A stretch of 64,000 nucleotides of DNA from Chondrilla cf. caribensis. Lineage: Eukaryota > Porifera > Demospongiae > Chondrillida > Chondrillidae. The DNA lies in contig OZ026548.1 in assembly GCA_964020155.1 (NCBI GenBank), positions 772,501-836,500 of the forward strand, read 5' to 3'. Below, in pieces: positions 37,909-50,033 of the stretch. The notes beneath the pieces are model-generated. The model saw only the letters and a program-made list of their open reading frames with translations. It searched no databases and was not told the origin of the DNA. Within the stretch, counting starts at the first letter, position 1; each line of letters opens with the position of its first letter. Both the position numbers and the translations under genes were made by a program.

Positions 37909-38503
37909 GCTTGAAGCATAGCATAATGAATAGCATGGAACAATTAGGAATTCCTTTCGTGAATATTTATATGTAATAGCCCATACAATGCTCAGCTGAT
38001 TACAGTCACATTTGCAGACATGTTGTATTCATAGGCAATGTTCCTGTGTTTTGTGGAGTGTCAATGTAATGTCTTCACTAAATTTTCGTATTACTGCAGC
38101 TTGTATTATGTTTTTCTCAGTGTTAACTCTCTAACATCATGTAAGCATCATTTCGCTGCCCATGGGTGGTATGTGTACAAGTGTTTGAGTGTTCATTTGT
38201 ACATTTCAAAATCATTTCCACTTGGAAGTTCGACAGGCTATTTCCGGTGTGATACATAGAATGGAATAGAGAACAGAATTAATGCATGTGCTGCTAGTTT
38301 CAATGCATGATGGTATCGGTGCCTTGTATTCTAGTGATCTGTGATCATAGAGAAAATTTTGAATGAATTTCATGATAATCATTTCCTTGTCCTAGAGTGT
38401 GACTTATTCATACTCGTATAATTATGTATGTATGTTATTTGTACCATATATTATGATAATACAGGTACACATATTAGGAGATGTACAATATATGAAAAAT
38501 ACC
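37909..38503. other. Ran copy 2 3' flank
   Basis: AT-rich sequence without a gene. The left boundary of the CPAP segmental duplication lies near 38,504. Confidence 0.5.
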
Positions 38504-38992
38504 ACTGGAACTAACATTTGTGTAAAAATTATGTTAATGAAATTTAATGTATAATGTGGATATATATACATTTTAATACAGTAATATTCTAGTAAACTTC
38601 ATTTTTGGTTTAGAATACAAAATAAAATTAAATTAAATGTCTCGATAATATATATATATATGTGCACAGAATATAGTATAATTTACAGTATAATTTGTGT
38701 GCTTGTGTTGTGTGACAATTGGATGGCATAATAGTCGTGTGTGTCTGGAATTGAACAGGACTGCTATGGCTGTTTTACAAGTTTGTCAATGACAACATTC
38801 CCAAGTTTGTCCTTCACTCTTACTCTCCCTGTGGCATACCATGTTTCCTGTCGGCCATCTTCATACACAGTTTTAGTGGTACCATCTGGATAGACCCTCC
38901 TCTGTCAAAAAACAAAGACAGTGGTGTAATGTGTATTATAGTAAAAGCGAGTTTGCCATGCATAATTTTATATAGAAACATCCAGTCTGGGT

Positions 38993-39108
38993 TCATACAT
39001 ACTCCTGGTTAGTACACACTTCTGGTTAGTAAGTACACTTCACTCAGTCCCTAGCGCATGTACACTATGTCTGCCCTTCAAGTTACTTACTACGCAAGCA
39101 TTGAATAT
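38993..39108. repeat. Dispersed repeat D, copy 3
   Basis: Phrases 'catactcctggttagtac' and 'cttcactcagtccctagcgc'. It ends where the satellite starts. Its duplicate is at 60,312-60,490. Confidence 0.6.
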
Positions 39109-42100
39109 ACTTATATATGAATGTACATACAAAGAATACATTTTATTATATGTGGCACTGGGGGAAAAATTTGGTCGACATCAAAATGCATCTTTTTGCT
39201 ATCAGAACGTAGCTACTAGGTCCAGGAGTGTGTTTGTGCATTTGGATTTCAGCTATGATGCATTACGTGCACACAGGAGAGGCCGTGGTGACAACTCAAA
39301 AAATTGACATTTTTTGCTTGTCACCACGAGGCTTATAGCACACTCAGGACAATCATAATGCTTCCCAAATTGAGTTGGTGAGTTTGGCATGGACACTGGG
39401 TAGCCCTTGGTGACCAGCAAAGAACTCTCAAATTGCTTAGGTGATCACCACAAGGTGTATTACACTTATATATGAATGTACATACAAAGTATATACATTT
39501 TATTATATGTGTCACTGGGGGGAAATTTTGGTCGACATCAAAATGCATCTTTTTGCTATCAGAAGGTAGCTACTAGGTCCAGGAGTGTGTCTGTGCATTC
39601 GGATTTCGGCTATGATGCATTACGTGCACACAGGAGAGGCCGTGGTGACAACTCAAAAAATTGACATTTTTTTGCTTGTCACCACGAGGCTTATAGCGCA
39701 CTCAGGACAATCATAATGCTTCCGAAACTGAGTTGGTGAGTTTGGCATGGACACTGGGTAGCCCTTGGTGACCAGCAAAGAACTCTCAAATTGCTTAGGT
39801 GATCACCACAAGGTGTATTACACTTATATATGAATGTACATACAAAGTATATACATTTTATTATATGTGTCACTGGGGGGAAATTTAGGTCGTCTTCAAA
39901 ATGCATCTTTTTTGCTATCAGAACGTAGCTACTAGGTCCAGGAGTGTGTCTGTGCATTCGGATTTCGGCTATGATGCATTACGTGCACACAGGAGAGGCC
40001 GTGGTGACAACTCAAAAAATTGACATTTTTTGCTTGTCACCACGAGGCTTATAGCACACTCAGGACAATTTGAATGCTTCACAAATTGAGTTGGTGAGTT
40101 TGGCATGGATACTGGGTAGCCCTTGGTGACCAGCAAAGAAATCTCAAATTACTTAGGTGATCACCACAAGGCATATTACACTTATATATGAATGTACATA
40201 CAAAGTATATACATTTTATTATATGTGTCACTGGGGGGAAATTTTGGTCGACATCAAAATGCATCTTTTTTGCTATCAGAAGGTAGCTACTAGGTCCAGG
40301 AGTGTGTCTGTGCATTCGGATTTCAGCTATGATGCATTACGTGCACACAGGAGAGGCCGTGGTGACAACTCAAAAAATTGACATTTTTGCTTGTCACCAC
40401 GAGGCTTATAGCGCACTCAGGACAATCATAATGCTTCCCAAATTGAGTTGGTGAGTTTGGCATGGACACTGGGTAGCCCTTGGTGACCAGCAAAGAAATC
40501 TCAAATTACTTAGGTGATCACCACAAGGCATATTACACTTATATATGAATGTACATACAAAGTATATACATTTTATTATATGTGTCACTGGGGGGAAATT
40601 TTGGTCGACATCAAAATGCATCTTTTTGCTATCAGAAGGTAGCTACTAGGTCCAGGAGTGTGTCTGTGCATTCGGATTTCGGCTATGATGCATTACGTGC
40701 ACACAGGAGAGGCCGTGGTGACAACTCAAAAAATTGACATTTTTTGCTTGTCACCACAAGGCTTATAGCACACTCAGGACAATTTGAATGCTTCCCAAAT
40801 TGAGTTGGTGAGTTTGGCATGGATACTGGGTAGCCCTTGGTGACCAGCAAAGAAATATCAAATTGCTTAGGTGATCACCACAAGGTGTATTACACTTATA
40901 TATGAATGTACATACAAAGTATATACATTTTATTATATGTGTCACTGGGGGAAATTTTGGTCGACATCAAAATGCATCTTTTTTGCTATCAGAAGGTAGC
41001 TACTAGGTCCAGGAGTGTGTCTGTGCATTCAGATTTCAGCTATGATGCATTACGTGCACACAGGAGGGGCCGTGGTGACAACTCAAAAAATTGACATTTT
41101 TTGCTTGTCACCACGAGGCTTATAGCACACTCGATCAGGACAATTTGAATGCTTCCCAAATTGAGTTGGTGAGTTTGGCATGGACACTGGGTAGCCCGTG
41201 GTGACCAGCAAAGAAATATCAAATTACTTAGGTGATCACCACAAGGCGTATTACAGTTATATATGAATGTACATAAAGAATACATTTTATTATATGTGTC
41301 ACTGGGGGGAAATTTTGGTCCACATCAAAATGCATCTTTTTTGCTATCAGAAGGTAGCTACTAGGTCCAGGAGTGTGTCTGTGCATACGGATTTTAGCTA
41401 TGATGCATTACGTGCACACAGGAGAGGCCATGGTGACAACTCAAAAAATTGACATTTTTTGCTTGTCACCACGAGGCTTATAGCGCACTCAGGACGATCA
41501 TAATGCTTCCCAAATTGAGTTGGTGAGTTTGGCATGGACACTGGGTACCCCTTGGTGACCAGCAAAGAAATATCAAATTGCTTAGGTGATCAACACAAGG
41601 CGTATTACACTTATATATGAATGTACATACAAAGTATATACATTTTATTATGTGTCACTGGGGGGAAATTTTGGTCGACATCAAAATGCATCTTTTTTGC
41701 TATCAGAAGGTAGCTACTAGGTCCAGGAGTGTGTCTGTGCATTCGGATTTCAGCTATGATGCATTACGTGCACACAGGAGAGGCCGTGGTGACAACTCAA
41801 AAAATTGACATTTTTTTGCTTGTCACCACGAGGCTTATAGCGCACTCAGGACAATCATAATGCTTCCGAAACTGAGTTGGTGAGTTTGGCATGGACACTG
41901 GTAGCTCTTGGTGACCAGCAAAGAACTCTCAAATTGCTTAGGTGATCAACACAAGGCGTAATACACTTATATATGAATGTACATACAAAGTATATACATT
42001 TTATTATATGTGTCACTGGGGGGAAATTTTGGTCGACATCAAAATGCATCTTTTTTGCTATCAGAAGGTAGCTACTAGGTCCAGGAGTGTGTCTGTGCAT

Positions 42101-42148
42101 TCGGATTTCAGCTATGATGCATTACATGCACACAGGAGAGGCGTAACC
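39109..42148. repeat. ~357-bp satellite, about 8.5 tandem copies
   Basis: Unit starts (acttatatatg) at 39,109, 39,464, 39,822, 40,180, 40,537, 40,894, 41,254, 41,609 and 41,965, so the period is 355-360 bp. Copies differ by a few percent and the last is truncated near 42,148. Each unit contains a hairpin: GTGGTGACAA ... TTGTCACCAC with an AT-rich loop of about 25 bp. The repeated small ORFs (about 62 codons plus, 71-88 codons minus) follow from the repeat and show no known domain. Confidence 0.95.
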
Positions 42149-42163
42149 TCAGGACAATCATAA

Positions 42164-42164
42164 T

Positions 42165-42246
<82 letters not shown>

Positions 42247-42247
42247 T

Positions 42248-42335
<88 letters not shown>
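42164..42335. repeat. (GT)n microsatellite
   Basis: About 170 bp of GT repeats with TT and GC interruptions, between the satellite and the donor of the CPAP copy A exon at 42,341. Copy B has a shorter tract at the same place (61,081-61,171). Confidence 0.95.
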
Positions 42336-42336
<1 letters not shown>

Positions 42337-42899
42337 ATACTTTGGAAAGTGGAGCGCCTCTAAACCATTGGTATATGTCGTCTGTGTTGTTTTGGTTTCC
42401 GAATAATAATACACCTAAACAAACAAACAAAATGTATCACAACATATACCTAGGTACAGGAAAACAACAACAACCTAACCATGCTCCAGGAATCACACAA
42501 GACTTCAAGAGTATGAGAGTTACAGCACAGACAGTCCATTGTCATCTGTTTGACATGGGCAATGTGTGGTTCTGTTTGTGCATGCAGTACTTGTCACACT
42601 GACCACTGTGTTGTCGGCCTTCATCTGCTTCACATCCCCATTGAAGAAGTTCACCACCGCTGTCTTACCATCTGCACTAACGGTCTTCTTGGTTCCGTTG
42701 GGGAAGACGATCACACGTGATCCATCACTGTTCACCAACTCAACCTAGGAGTATCAGGAGCGAGGCTCAACAAATAATTATTGAACTCCTTACATACATG
42801 TATCCCGATTAGTGGCAAACGTCAAAAGGACCAACAGGGATTCATGGGATATGTATGTGAATATGCATATATGTTATAGGATATGTATGCATATGTACG

Positions 42900-42905
<6 letters not shown>

Positions 42906-42938
<33 letters not shown>
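42906..42938. repeat. (TA)n tract
   Basis: About 16 TA units in an intron of CPAP copy A, absent at the equivalent place in copy B (near 61,720). Confidence 0.85.
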
Positions 42939-42943
<5 letters not shown>

Positions 42944-43764
42944 TATCATTTTTAGAAAGGAAACACAGGAAATGGACCCTTCCTAAAGGTGATATAACAT
43001 TTATGTACATGCAGTACTCCCTCCATCATCATGTGGGTGTGTACCCATGTATACCTTTTTGTCAGGGGATGTGGATGTTGGCAAAGAGTTTCTGTCTCCA
43101 AAATCCACCTTTACAGGTGATGTGAGGTTCTCGCTGTGAGCCAAGGTATCCTTAAAGGAAACAGATCTCTTCCTCTCAGCACCGGAGAACTGCTGTGAGC
43201 TCGAGGGCTCCGAAGGCCCCTTGTGACATCCCCTGTGCAAGATCAGTTTGTTGGTTGAATTAGAAACTCCCAACATCTTGTTAATAACCTCTTCATCTGC
43301 TGCTTGTACCTGGTGATGGCAGTGTTCCACCGAGACTCCTTCTGCTCCAAACTGGAGTGAAGCTCCTCCAGCTGCAGTGAACAACACACACAACAAGAAA
43401 GAACATGACACGTGTTATGTGACAAGTTATAGGCAACAGTCACACAGACATTTATGTGCATATAATAGGTAGGTGGAGCTTGTATGTACCAAGGACTTGT
43501 AAAGATACACAGTACGTACAACGTAAGTATGTAGCAAGCGCTCGTAAAGATATGTACCAGAGGGTTGCATGTACGTATCAAGAGCTTGTGCGTATACTGA
43601 GGGATTATATACAAACTAGGGGTTTGATGCCACAAGCATCTCACATCAAGGTTTTGTGCACAAGACTCACTTCAGTCTTAAGTCGTTCTATTTCTTCTCT
43701 CTCTTTCTTATCTGGTCTGTGTGCGGCACTCTGTCTATACATGTCAAACAGATTACGTTCCTTC

Positions 43765-44810
43765 CTACAGGGATACACAGACATACCTAAGTATGTACAG
43801 TGTGTTAGACTGTCTACGCAGGCGTGTGTGTGTGGGGGGGGGGAGGTTAACATGGCCAACACTTGATTGACTCGTTGATCTCATAACAAGAACGTAGAAG
43901 CCTATACACCTACTAGACAACCACTTCCTACAAACTCACTGTAGGCATGCACATGTATGTAAGTGGATGTGACATTGCACGACATCCCGTACATACATAG
44001 AAACGATGGGAGGAGAGGATTTCCACTGCACAAGTTTGGAGTGTTAAAGAGCAATCAGAGGTGAAGATGACTGTCAGTGTTGGTACACATGGGAATTACC
44101 TTCCTAACCTATCCACACTGCCAGGAAGGATGGTCACACAGTACAAACCGTCATAAAGGACAATAATTACATGCTTACATGGTGATTCAGTATCTGAGCA
44201 CTCCTGTTCTCAGAGGACACTGAAACTAGCTAGTCATATTGTTATCACCACAATTGAAATCTAATGCTAATAGACTCTTAAGAATGTAACCTAGGGAAGA
44301 AAAGAAACTTGATTATTCAATTAGTTTACAATTGTTTATCCTCCTCAATTCTATTTTTGGGGATAGATTTAGTTATTTTACTTTCTATGCAGTGTGAGTG
44401 TGTGTGTGTGCATTTGTGCAAATCAATTAAGAGTTCAGGTTTAATGTTACTCACACCACAGGACCTCAAAGGGTGCTTTCAATGTAACACAAATGTGATT
44501 GATTCTCAAGGATTCATGATTGAATTATTCACTGTGGTATCGAATAAATAGATATGAATTGATATAGCAAATGGTGCTACAGGAATACTGTCTACAGAGA
44601 TAGATGTATGTATTTCAATTTGTGTCCTGGAGAGGGCTTCCAACAAAATTGAAGTAGTTTGATGAGATAAACTGCAAACAACATACAGTCCAATAACACA
44701 GACTGTAACAAAGAATATATACAATACATACAAATATAAATATGAATATACTGTGTGTGTTGTGATAGACATTAGTTGACATGCTAAGTCTTAATAGATT
44801 GATGTCTGTT
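43765..44810. other. Intron or flank upstream of CPAP copy A exons
   Basis: Shared with 63,412-64,000 up to about 44,350. No exon is recognised. Contains a short poly(G) run near 43,834. Confidence 0.5.
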
Positions 44811-44967
44811 TTTGGACAATTACGCACGTTACTTATTGGCAAAATAATTGCAATGTTTCTCCCTCTTGGGCTTCTTCAGGCAGTTTTGTGAACATTGCCT
44901 GAAAAGCCTAAGAGGGCGAAGAATTGCAGCTATTTTGCCAATAAATGACATGTGTAATTGTCCAAAA
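44811..44967. mobile_element. Fold-back element, ~157 bp palindrome
   Basis: The arms (ttggacaattacgcacgtta at left, its inverted counterpart ending attgtccaa at right) pair almost along the whole length around a short centre near 44,885. It is a long imperfect hairpin. No coding content. Confidence 0.75.
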
Positions 44968-45560
44968 AATACACAGCAATCTATACTGTTTGTAAGTACA
45001 TACAAATTACATACTGTATGTACATACATACGTAAGTACATACACTAGTGTTGTACTGATATCAGTGAATACAGGCACATTGGTGCTGATATTAGAGTAC
45101 TGATTAGATATTGGTGTCCGTATTGGGAATAACCCTTCTTGAATTAGCGGTGAGCCTGGAGACTAACACTGACTATTCGCATCATCCACATCTAGAGGAG
45201 TACTAGAGGTGCTCTGAGGTGATGGTATATAATATACAGTACAAAGTACATGACATTGTGTGGCACTATTTAAACTAAAATTTTTTAAACAATCACTAAT
45301 TACTGAGCAATAGAATGCTAATATCGGATTGGTAACCAGTATCAACCATTGATTGGTCCTAATTATTGGTTATTGGAATATTGGAACATCCATACACCAC
45401 AATATGTACAGTATTTGGATTCAATGAATGCATTGCATGGATGCCAAGGAGCTAGTGTAATGAGATGATGTAGTGGACGTGGTGCAACAGTGGAGGAGGT
45501 ACTGTGGTTTCAAATTGAAACTAAGGGTCACAGGAATCAATATTCTCAGACCACTTTGAG
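44968..45560. repeat. Dispersed repeat E, copy 1
   Basis: Phrases 'gtgagcctggagactaa', 'ctctgaggtgatggta' and 'gtggcacta' recur in the same order at about 55,780-56,150. Boundaries are uncertain. Otherwise AT-rich and gene-free. Confidence 0.5.
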
Positions 45561-45564
45561 TTGC

Positions 45565-45571
45565 TATAAAA
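45565..45571 (+). promoter_or_regulatory. TATA box of short-chain collagen gene 1
   Basis: TATAAAA about 100 bp upstream of the ATG at 45,667. The same arrangement is seen at 50,598 for gene 4. Confidence 0.6.
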
Positions 45572-45666
45572 CAGAGTAGAAGTGTCACTCCACCACTCAA
45601 TCTTTGCAGACTATTGAATTTGTGGGACAAGTGTTGAACTACATACGTATTGCTGAATCAGGGGAG

Positions 45667-47211
45667 ATGAAGATGTACCTTCTAGCATGCTTGATGCTAA
45701 CCATTGGATTCATAGCTATTGGAGAAGCAGGTGAGCTGTACTGTGAATAAGGGCAGTACTGAATCACACTGTACCAGCAACTGCAAGTACACACTGCATG
45801 GCAATGGGCTGGAGATGGGACATATGTGCAAAGGAATACAAGGATTTGGTACAGGATTCAACATAGACAGAATTGTGGGAGATTCAGTAGATAGGCTTAC
45901 AGTTTCATAATTGGTGCTGTTATGAACATTCTGACTTCAGGTGGAAAAAAACATGACTATCACAACGAAAGTTGTATTTAAAAATGAGGAAATACATGCA
46001 CCATGTGTATGTATCTCAGAATTGTGACCACTTGAAATTATTTAGTATAGGATGTAATGTGCATATTATGGTATACGACAGCAGGTGTACATGTGCACAC
46101 ACACAGGACGGATGGAAACAGAGAATGGATGGCAGCATTATTTCCTCCTACACAGCTCTCAAGGACATATCCAGGCGTGCAACTACAGAAGCACCTCAAG
46201 AACCCACTTGCACCAGATGTAGCTGCCCTAGAGATGGAAGAGATGGTCAACCAGGATCTACAGGTGAGCTAACAAGTGTTTCAAGTTGGAGGGGGCAGAA
46301 GTAGACTCTCAATAGTTCCATTCCACCAAATCCTTGAACCCATAACAATTGTCCTGTAACCTTTGGCGAACACTGTATGTACGTATGTATGCACCTTGTG
46401 AATATACATAATATATGGACATACAGGGAACCAGGAGAACTGTTTGAAACATATCCTTGTCGGTGCTGACAAATATACAGAAAATTTACAGTAGTATGTA
46501 TGTACAGAGTACACATACAACTACGTACATATGTATACATTTGATACATCTATTTACACAGGTGCTCCGGGTAGAGATGGCCGAGATGGGGAAAAAGGTG
46601 AAAAGGGAATGACAGGTCAGACAGGAGGACAGGGACCACCTGGACCAAGTGGGGGAGGAGTAGCTTACACTCGCTGGGGACGTACTACATGTCCCACTAT
46701 ATCTGGAACAACACTGGTCTACGAGGGTCTAGCAACTGGTAGCCACTACAACCATCATGGTGGAGGAGCCAATGTTATCTGTTTAGTGAAGGACCCCAAG
46801 TACAACCCAGGGACTACCACAGTGAACTCCAACCTTGGCATACTGTATGGGTCTGAGTATGAGTTGGGAGGAGGACAAGCTCTCAATTACGGACTGCGTC
46901 ACGACCACAACGTCCCATGTGCAGTGTGCCATGTTTCCACTCGTTCCTCACAAATCATGGTCCCAGGAACATACCAATGTCCATCAGGATGGACCCCTGA
47001 GTACAGTGGATGGCTAATGGTTGGACACCATGGTCACAAAGGTAGAAATATGTTCACTTGTATTGATAAAGATGCCGAGGTCATACAAGGCCAACAGGCT
47101 GACAACAATGGTAACCTCTTCTACCACGTTGAAGTGGACTGTGGTGTTGGTATCCCCTGTCCATACTACGATGATCGCAAAGAAACATCATGTGTGGTGT
47201 GCACCAAGTAA
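45667..47211 (+). CDS. Short-chain (spongin-type) collagen, copy 1
   Basis: Exon 1 45,667-45,730 encodes a signal peptide (MKMYLLACLMLTIGFIAIGEA). Exon 2 ends at 46,263; its acceptor is uncertain, with 46,189 fitting the phase. Exon 3 is 46,562-47,211. About 262 residues. There are a few Gly-X-Y triplets in exon 2, a short triplet run in exon 3 (GRDGRDGEKGEKG to GPPGPSG), then a C-terminal domain of about 185 residues starting GGVAYTRWGRTTCP, with regular cysteines (PCAVCHVSTRSSQ, YQCPSGW, FTCIDKD, ending SCVVCTK). That domain is the one known from the freshwater sponge short-chain collagen C4, which points to a secreted extracellular-matrix protein. The frame is intact. Confidence 0.87.
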
Positions 47212-47637
47212 CACAACTGGAGGAAGTAGTGAACAAGTGTGTACTAGTACGTATATTGTTACTAAATAATAGGCTTTGAACAATACATTTGTATAGTGAG
47301 TGGTTGTTGTAACACTAATGATAATAATGATGGTCGTGTATGTACGTACATACTAATGGGGAATCAGCTTGCATCTGTACACTACACACACAGCAAGTCT
47401 TAGTGCAACTGTGCACATGCTACATTCATTCTGATGAAGACTACAATTATGAAACACTGTCTGATAGTTTGTTTGTATAATGGATGTGGGGCGAGCAGTG
47501 ATACTATGGCTTCAGTAGTGCGTAGCCTCAAATTGAATCCTGTGGCTGGCAAAGAAAGAGTTGCTCCACCACTCAATCCTTGCAGAATATTGAATGTGTT
47601 GACAAGTGTTAAAATAGGTACCACTGAATCAGCAGAG
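47212..47637. other. Spacer between collagen copies 1 and 2
   Basis: AT-rich 3' flank followed by a sequence homologous to the promoter region of copy 1, in which the TATA box has been lost (aaagaaagagttgctcc in place of tataaaacagag). Confidence 0.5.
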
Positions 47638-48420
47638 ATGAAGATATACCTTCTAGCATGCTTGATGCTAACCATTGGACTCATAGCTACGGTACGGATC
47701 AAAAAAAACTAAACGTTACCGGATAAAAGTTACCTGTTAATACGGTAACAGTTAACGCTTTTCGGTTAAAAGTTACCTGATTTCAGGTAACCGTTAACCG
47801 ATAACCGTTAACGGATAACCGTCAATGGTACGTTATAAATTTTTAATCGTTGAAAATTAAGGTCTTAAAATATCGAAGGCGAGTGTTTGAGCAACGATTC
47901 AAAAGCACAAAAGGCATGGGAACATCTCTCCGTCTTCTTGGATCTAGTAGACCGACTCTTCGACGGATCGTTCGTGAGTTACGCAATTCGCAGCTGTTAT
48001 TTAGTAATATAGGCTTGCGTACCAATGATTACGCAATGAAAAAACTACCGGTAACGGTTAACGGATAACGGTTAACCGTTAACTGTTAACTGAAAAACGG
48101 TAAAGGAGATTACCGTTTGGTTTTTTTTGAACCGTACTGTACTGGAGAAGCAGGTGAGCTGTACTGTGAATAAGGACAGTACTGACTTACACTGTACCAG
48201 CACCTGCAAGTACATACTGCCAATGGGCTGGAGACGGGACATATGTGCAAAGGAATAAGAGGATTTGCACAGGATCCAACATGGACAAATTGTGGGAGAT
48301 TTGCAGATGTGCCTCTGAGGTGGTAGGCTTAATTGGTGCTGTTATGAACAATTCTGTCTTCAGGTGGAATGCATGACTATCATAACAAAAGTTGTATTTA
48401 AAATTTTTGTAGCATTGGGA
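47638..48420 (+). pseudogene. Short-chain collagen copy 2, exon 1 split by a MITE
   Basis: The start of the signal-peptide exon (ATGAAGATATACC at 47,638) runs to the Ile of IGLIA, where a 450-bp element is inserted. The end of the exon and part of intron 1 resume at 48,142 (ctggagaagcaggtgagctg). Intron 1 sequence then joins, near 48,400, to sequence matching the 3' flank of copy 4 (about 52,150), so exons 2 and 3 are deleted. It is not functional. Confidence 0.82.
47690..48139. mobile_element. MITE, GTTAAC-rich family A, copy 3 (inverted)
   Basis: 450 bp with TIRs CGGTACGGATCAAAAAAAAC and its counterpart TTGAACCGTACTG, TA at 47,688-47,689 and 48,140-48,141. Copies 1 and 4 of the collagen gene keep the uninterrupted site. 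The interior matches 1,980-2,383 in reverse. Confidence 0.9.
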
Positions 48421-48570
48421 TGATAATGAATACAATGTCATAGCATTTTTCACAGTAATGATAAAGCATCTTGTACGAATCTGTACAATAAACATACAAC
48501 ATTCATTGATGCAACTATGCACATACCATGTACTGTACAGTGGGAAATATTGGCAGGAATAATATATATA

Positions 48571-48784
48571 CCGTATTTCCAGAAAATAATGTGTGATTAA
48601 AATAATACGAATTACCAAATCTGGAGTAGAATTATATAAATGCTATTATAAAAATGCACAACGCCATTTTGAACATCAGGAACGAATAATGCGTGCTTGA
48701 AAATGCTGTTCTAAATAATGCGCCGACAAATTCACTCTCAAAGTTTGCATTTATGAAATACTGCATTAATTTCCGGAATTACAG
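48571..48784. mobile_element. MITE, 214 bp
   Basis: TIRs CCGTATTTCCAGAAAATAATG (left, first 20 given by position) and CTGTAATTCCGGAAATTAATG-like (right, reverse complement). TA at 48,569-48,570 and 48,785-48,786. The paralogous flank at about 52,300 lacks it. Confidence 0.75.
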
Positions 48785-50033
48785 TATATATATATATATT
48801 ACAGTATCTCTTCACTTTGCCAATTTCCAAATATAGGTCCTTGCCAATATTTCCCATTATATGATATAAATACATTCATGGGGAAAGAAATTGCAGGAAT
48901 GCTGGAATTGTATGCAAATACGTATATACAGTACATACATATACATGATGGAATAGCTCGTGGCATTTACACCAGGATTAAACTATTACATATGCACACT
49001 GTCATATACATAACTGTGCATACAATGTAGCACCATAGGCTATTTTTTAATAGCATCCAATCCACACAATAAAGACAGAAAGTAGGGTATTAAAGTAATA
49101 GTAGTAAATTCACGGGTGCAATCACTGGAGAACAGACAACAAGAATACAAGGTTACTTGTTGTACCAATTGGTGTCAAGTGTTGATATACACGAGGGTAG
49201 ACCACTGGACAGATGGAGGCACAGAGTGTATCAGTGAGCTACACAACTAGCAGTAAAGGGTCCTGAAGATGGTGGATACTCACAACAGTTGCAGCTAATG
49301 TAGGTCCTCAAGGTAAAACGTTGGTCAGCTGCTTTTCAAACAAAGTGTAAACAGCCTTTGTTATCTGTTAGGCTTTTACAGTGTAAAAGCCTAAAGTGAC
49401 CACACTCAGCCACTGTCATAGGATATATTGGTCCAGTGAAAAGCACTGGTGATGACTGAACATTTATGTTACATTGTATGTACATACATGCTAATAATGT
49501 ACACACGTACTTTACAGTACACATACTGTATGAATATAATGTAAAACTGGTGCACATAAATGCAAGCATACATACATGAACTGAACACAAGCACAATCAT
49601 AAAACATTACGTACAGGCTTTTGATATCCTACAGGAAAATTAAGGAATAACAGTGCAATGTAGGAAGTTAGCTGTTATTCTATTCTTCTTGTAGGATGTT
49701 ATGTCCACTCACTGGACAATAGGCAAGGAGTTTGGGACCAATTGATGGCTGCATATGTGAAGGAAAACGGACAATATTAATGACATGGAAATGGACACGA
49801 CAACTCCATTCAAAGTGGACATGCAGTATAGTGGCTTCAGTCCACACATATAGTGTTGAAGATTGGTATAAATACATGAATGAAGTATAAACCTTTTGTA
49901 TATTATATTAATAATATGATACACACAAGACATACAGCAATACACTTTGACATATACATATATACATACATACAGTACATTTGCAAACATGCACTTGCAT
50001 ACATACATGGATTATATACACCTTGATATTAGC
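48785..50033. repeat. Duplicated flank blocks (F1, F2)
   Basis: Block F1 (about 48,985-49,085) recurs at 55,035-55,140 and 56,268-56,380. Block F2 (about 49,115-49,292) recurs at 56,935-57,112. Both are non-coding and mark duplications of the collagen neighbourhood. Confidence 0.7.

Larger units (their letters stand above)
38764..43764 (-). pseudogene. CENPJ: CPAP/SAS-4 (CENPJ) copy A, decayed
   Basis: Recognisable exons: 43,671-43,764 (coiled coil, [12 protein letters not shown]), 43,055-43,371 (fused), 42,604-42,744 and 42,341-42,414 (start of the TCP10/G-box domain, [13 protein letters not shown] and [11 protein letters not shown]), 38,764-38,901 (last exon, [13 protein letters not shown], ends KQP). 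CPAP controls centriole length through its glycine-rich beta domain binding STIL. Two lesions are visible against copy B. An 847-bp deletion between TCTTC microhomologies fuses the coiled-coil exon to the large exon, leaving 317 nt and a frameshift. The 196-nt exon of the beta domain is missing where the satellite lies. The surviving splice sites are intact. Confidence 0.87.
38504..44350. repeat. Segmental duplication, copy A (CPAP block)
   Basis: Matches 59,828-64,000 in the same orientation, in exons and introns, from 'ctggaactaa' near 38,505 to the phrase 'tagactcttaagaatg' near 44,271 and beyond. It differs by the satellite array and an 847-bp deletion. Confidence 0.85.

Noticed and set aside
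39109..42148. Possible CRISPR-like array
   Set aside because: The units are about 357 bp with no unique spacers, in an intron-rich animal locus.
39101..42163. Repeated small ORFs of 62-88 codons, as if a tandem peptide family
   Set aside because: They repeat only because the 357-bp satellite repeats. Frames are broken in some units by single-base changes, and no domain or signal peptide is visible.
47850..48068. ORF of 72 codons with basic residues
   Set aside because: It lies inside the GTTAAC-rich MITE and is not conserved in the other two copies.
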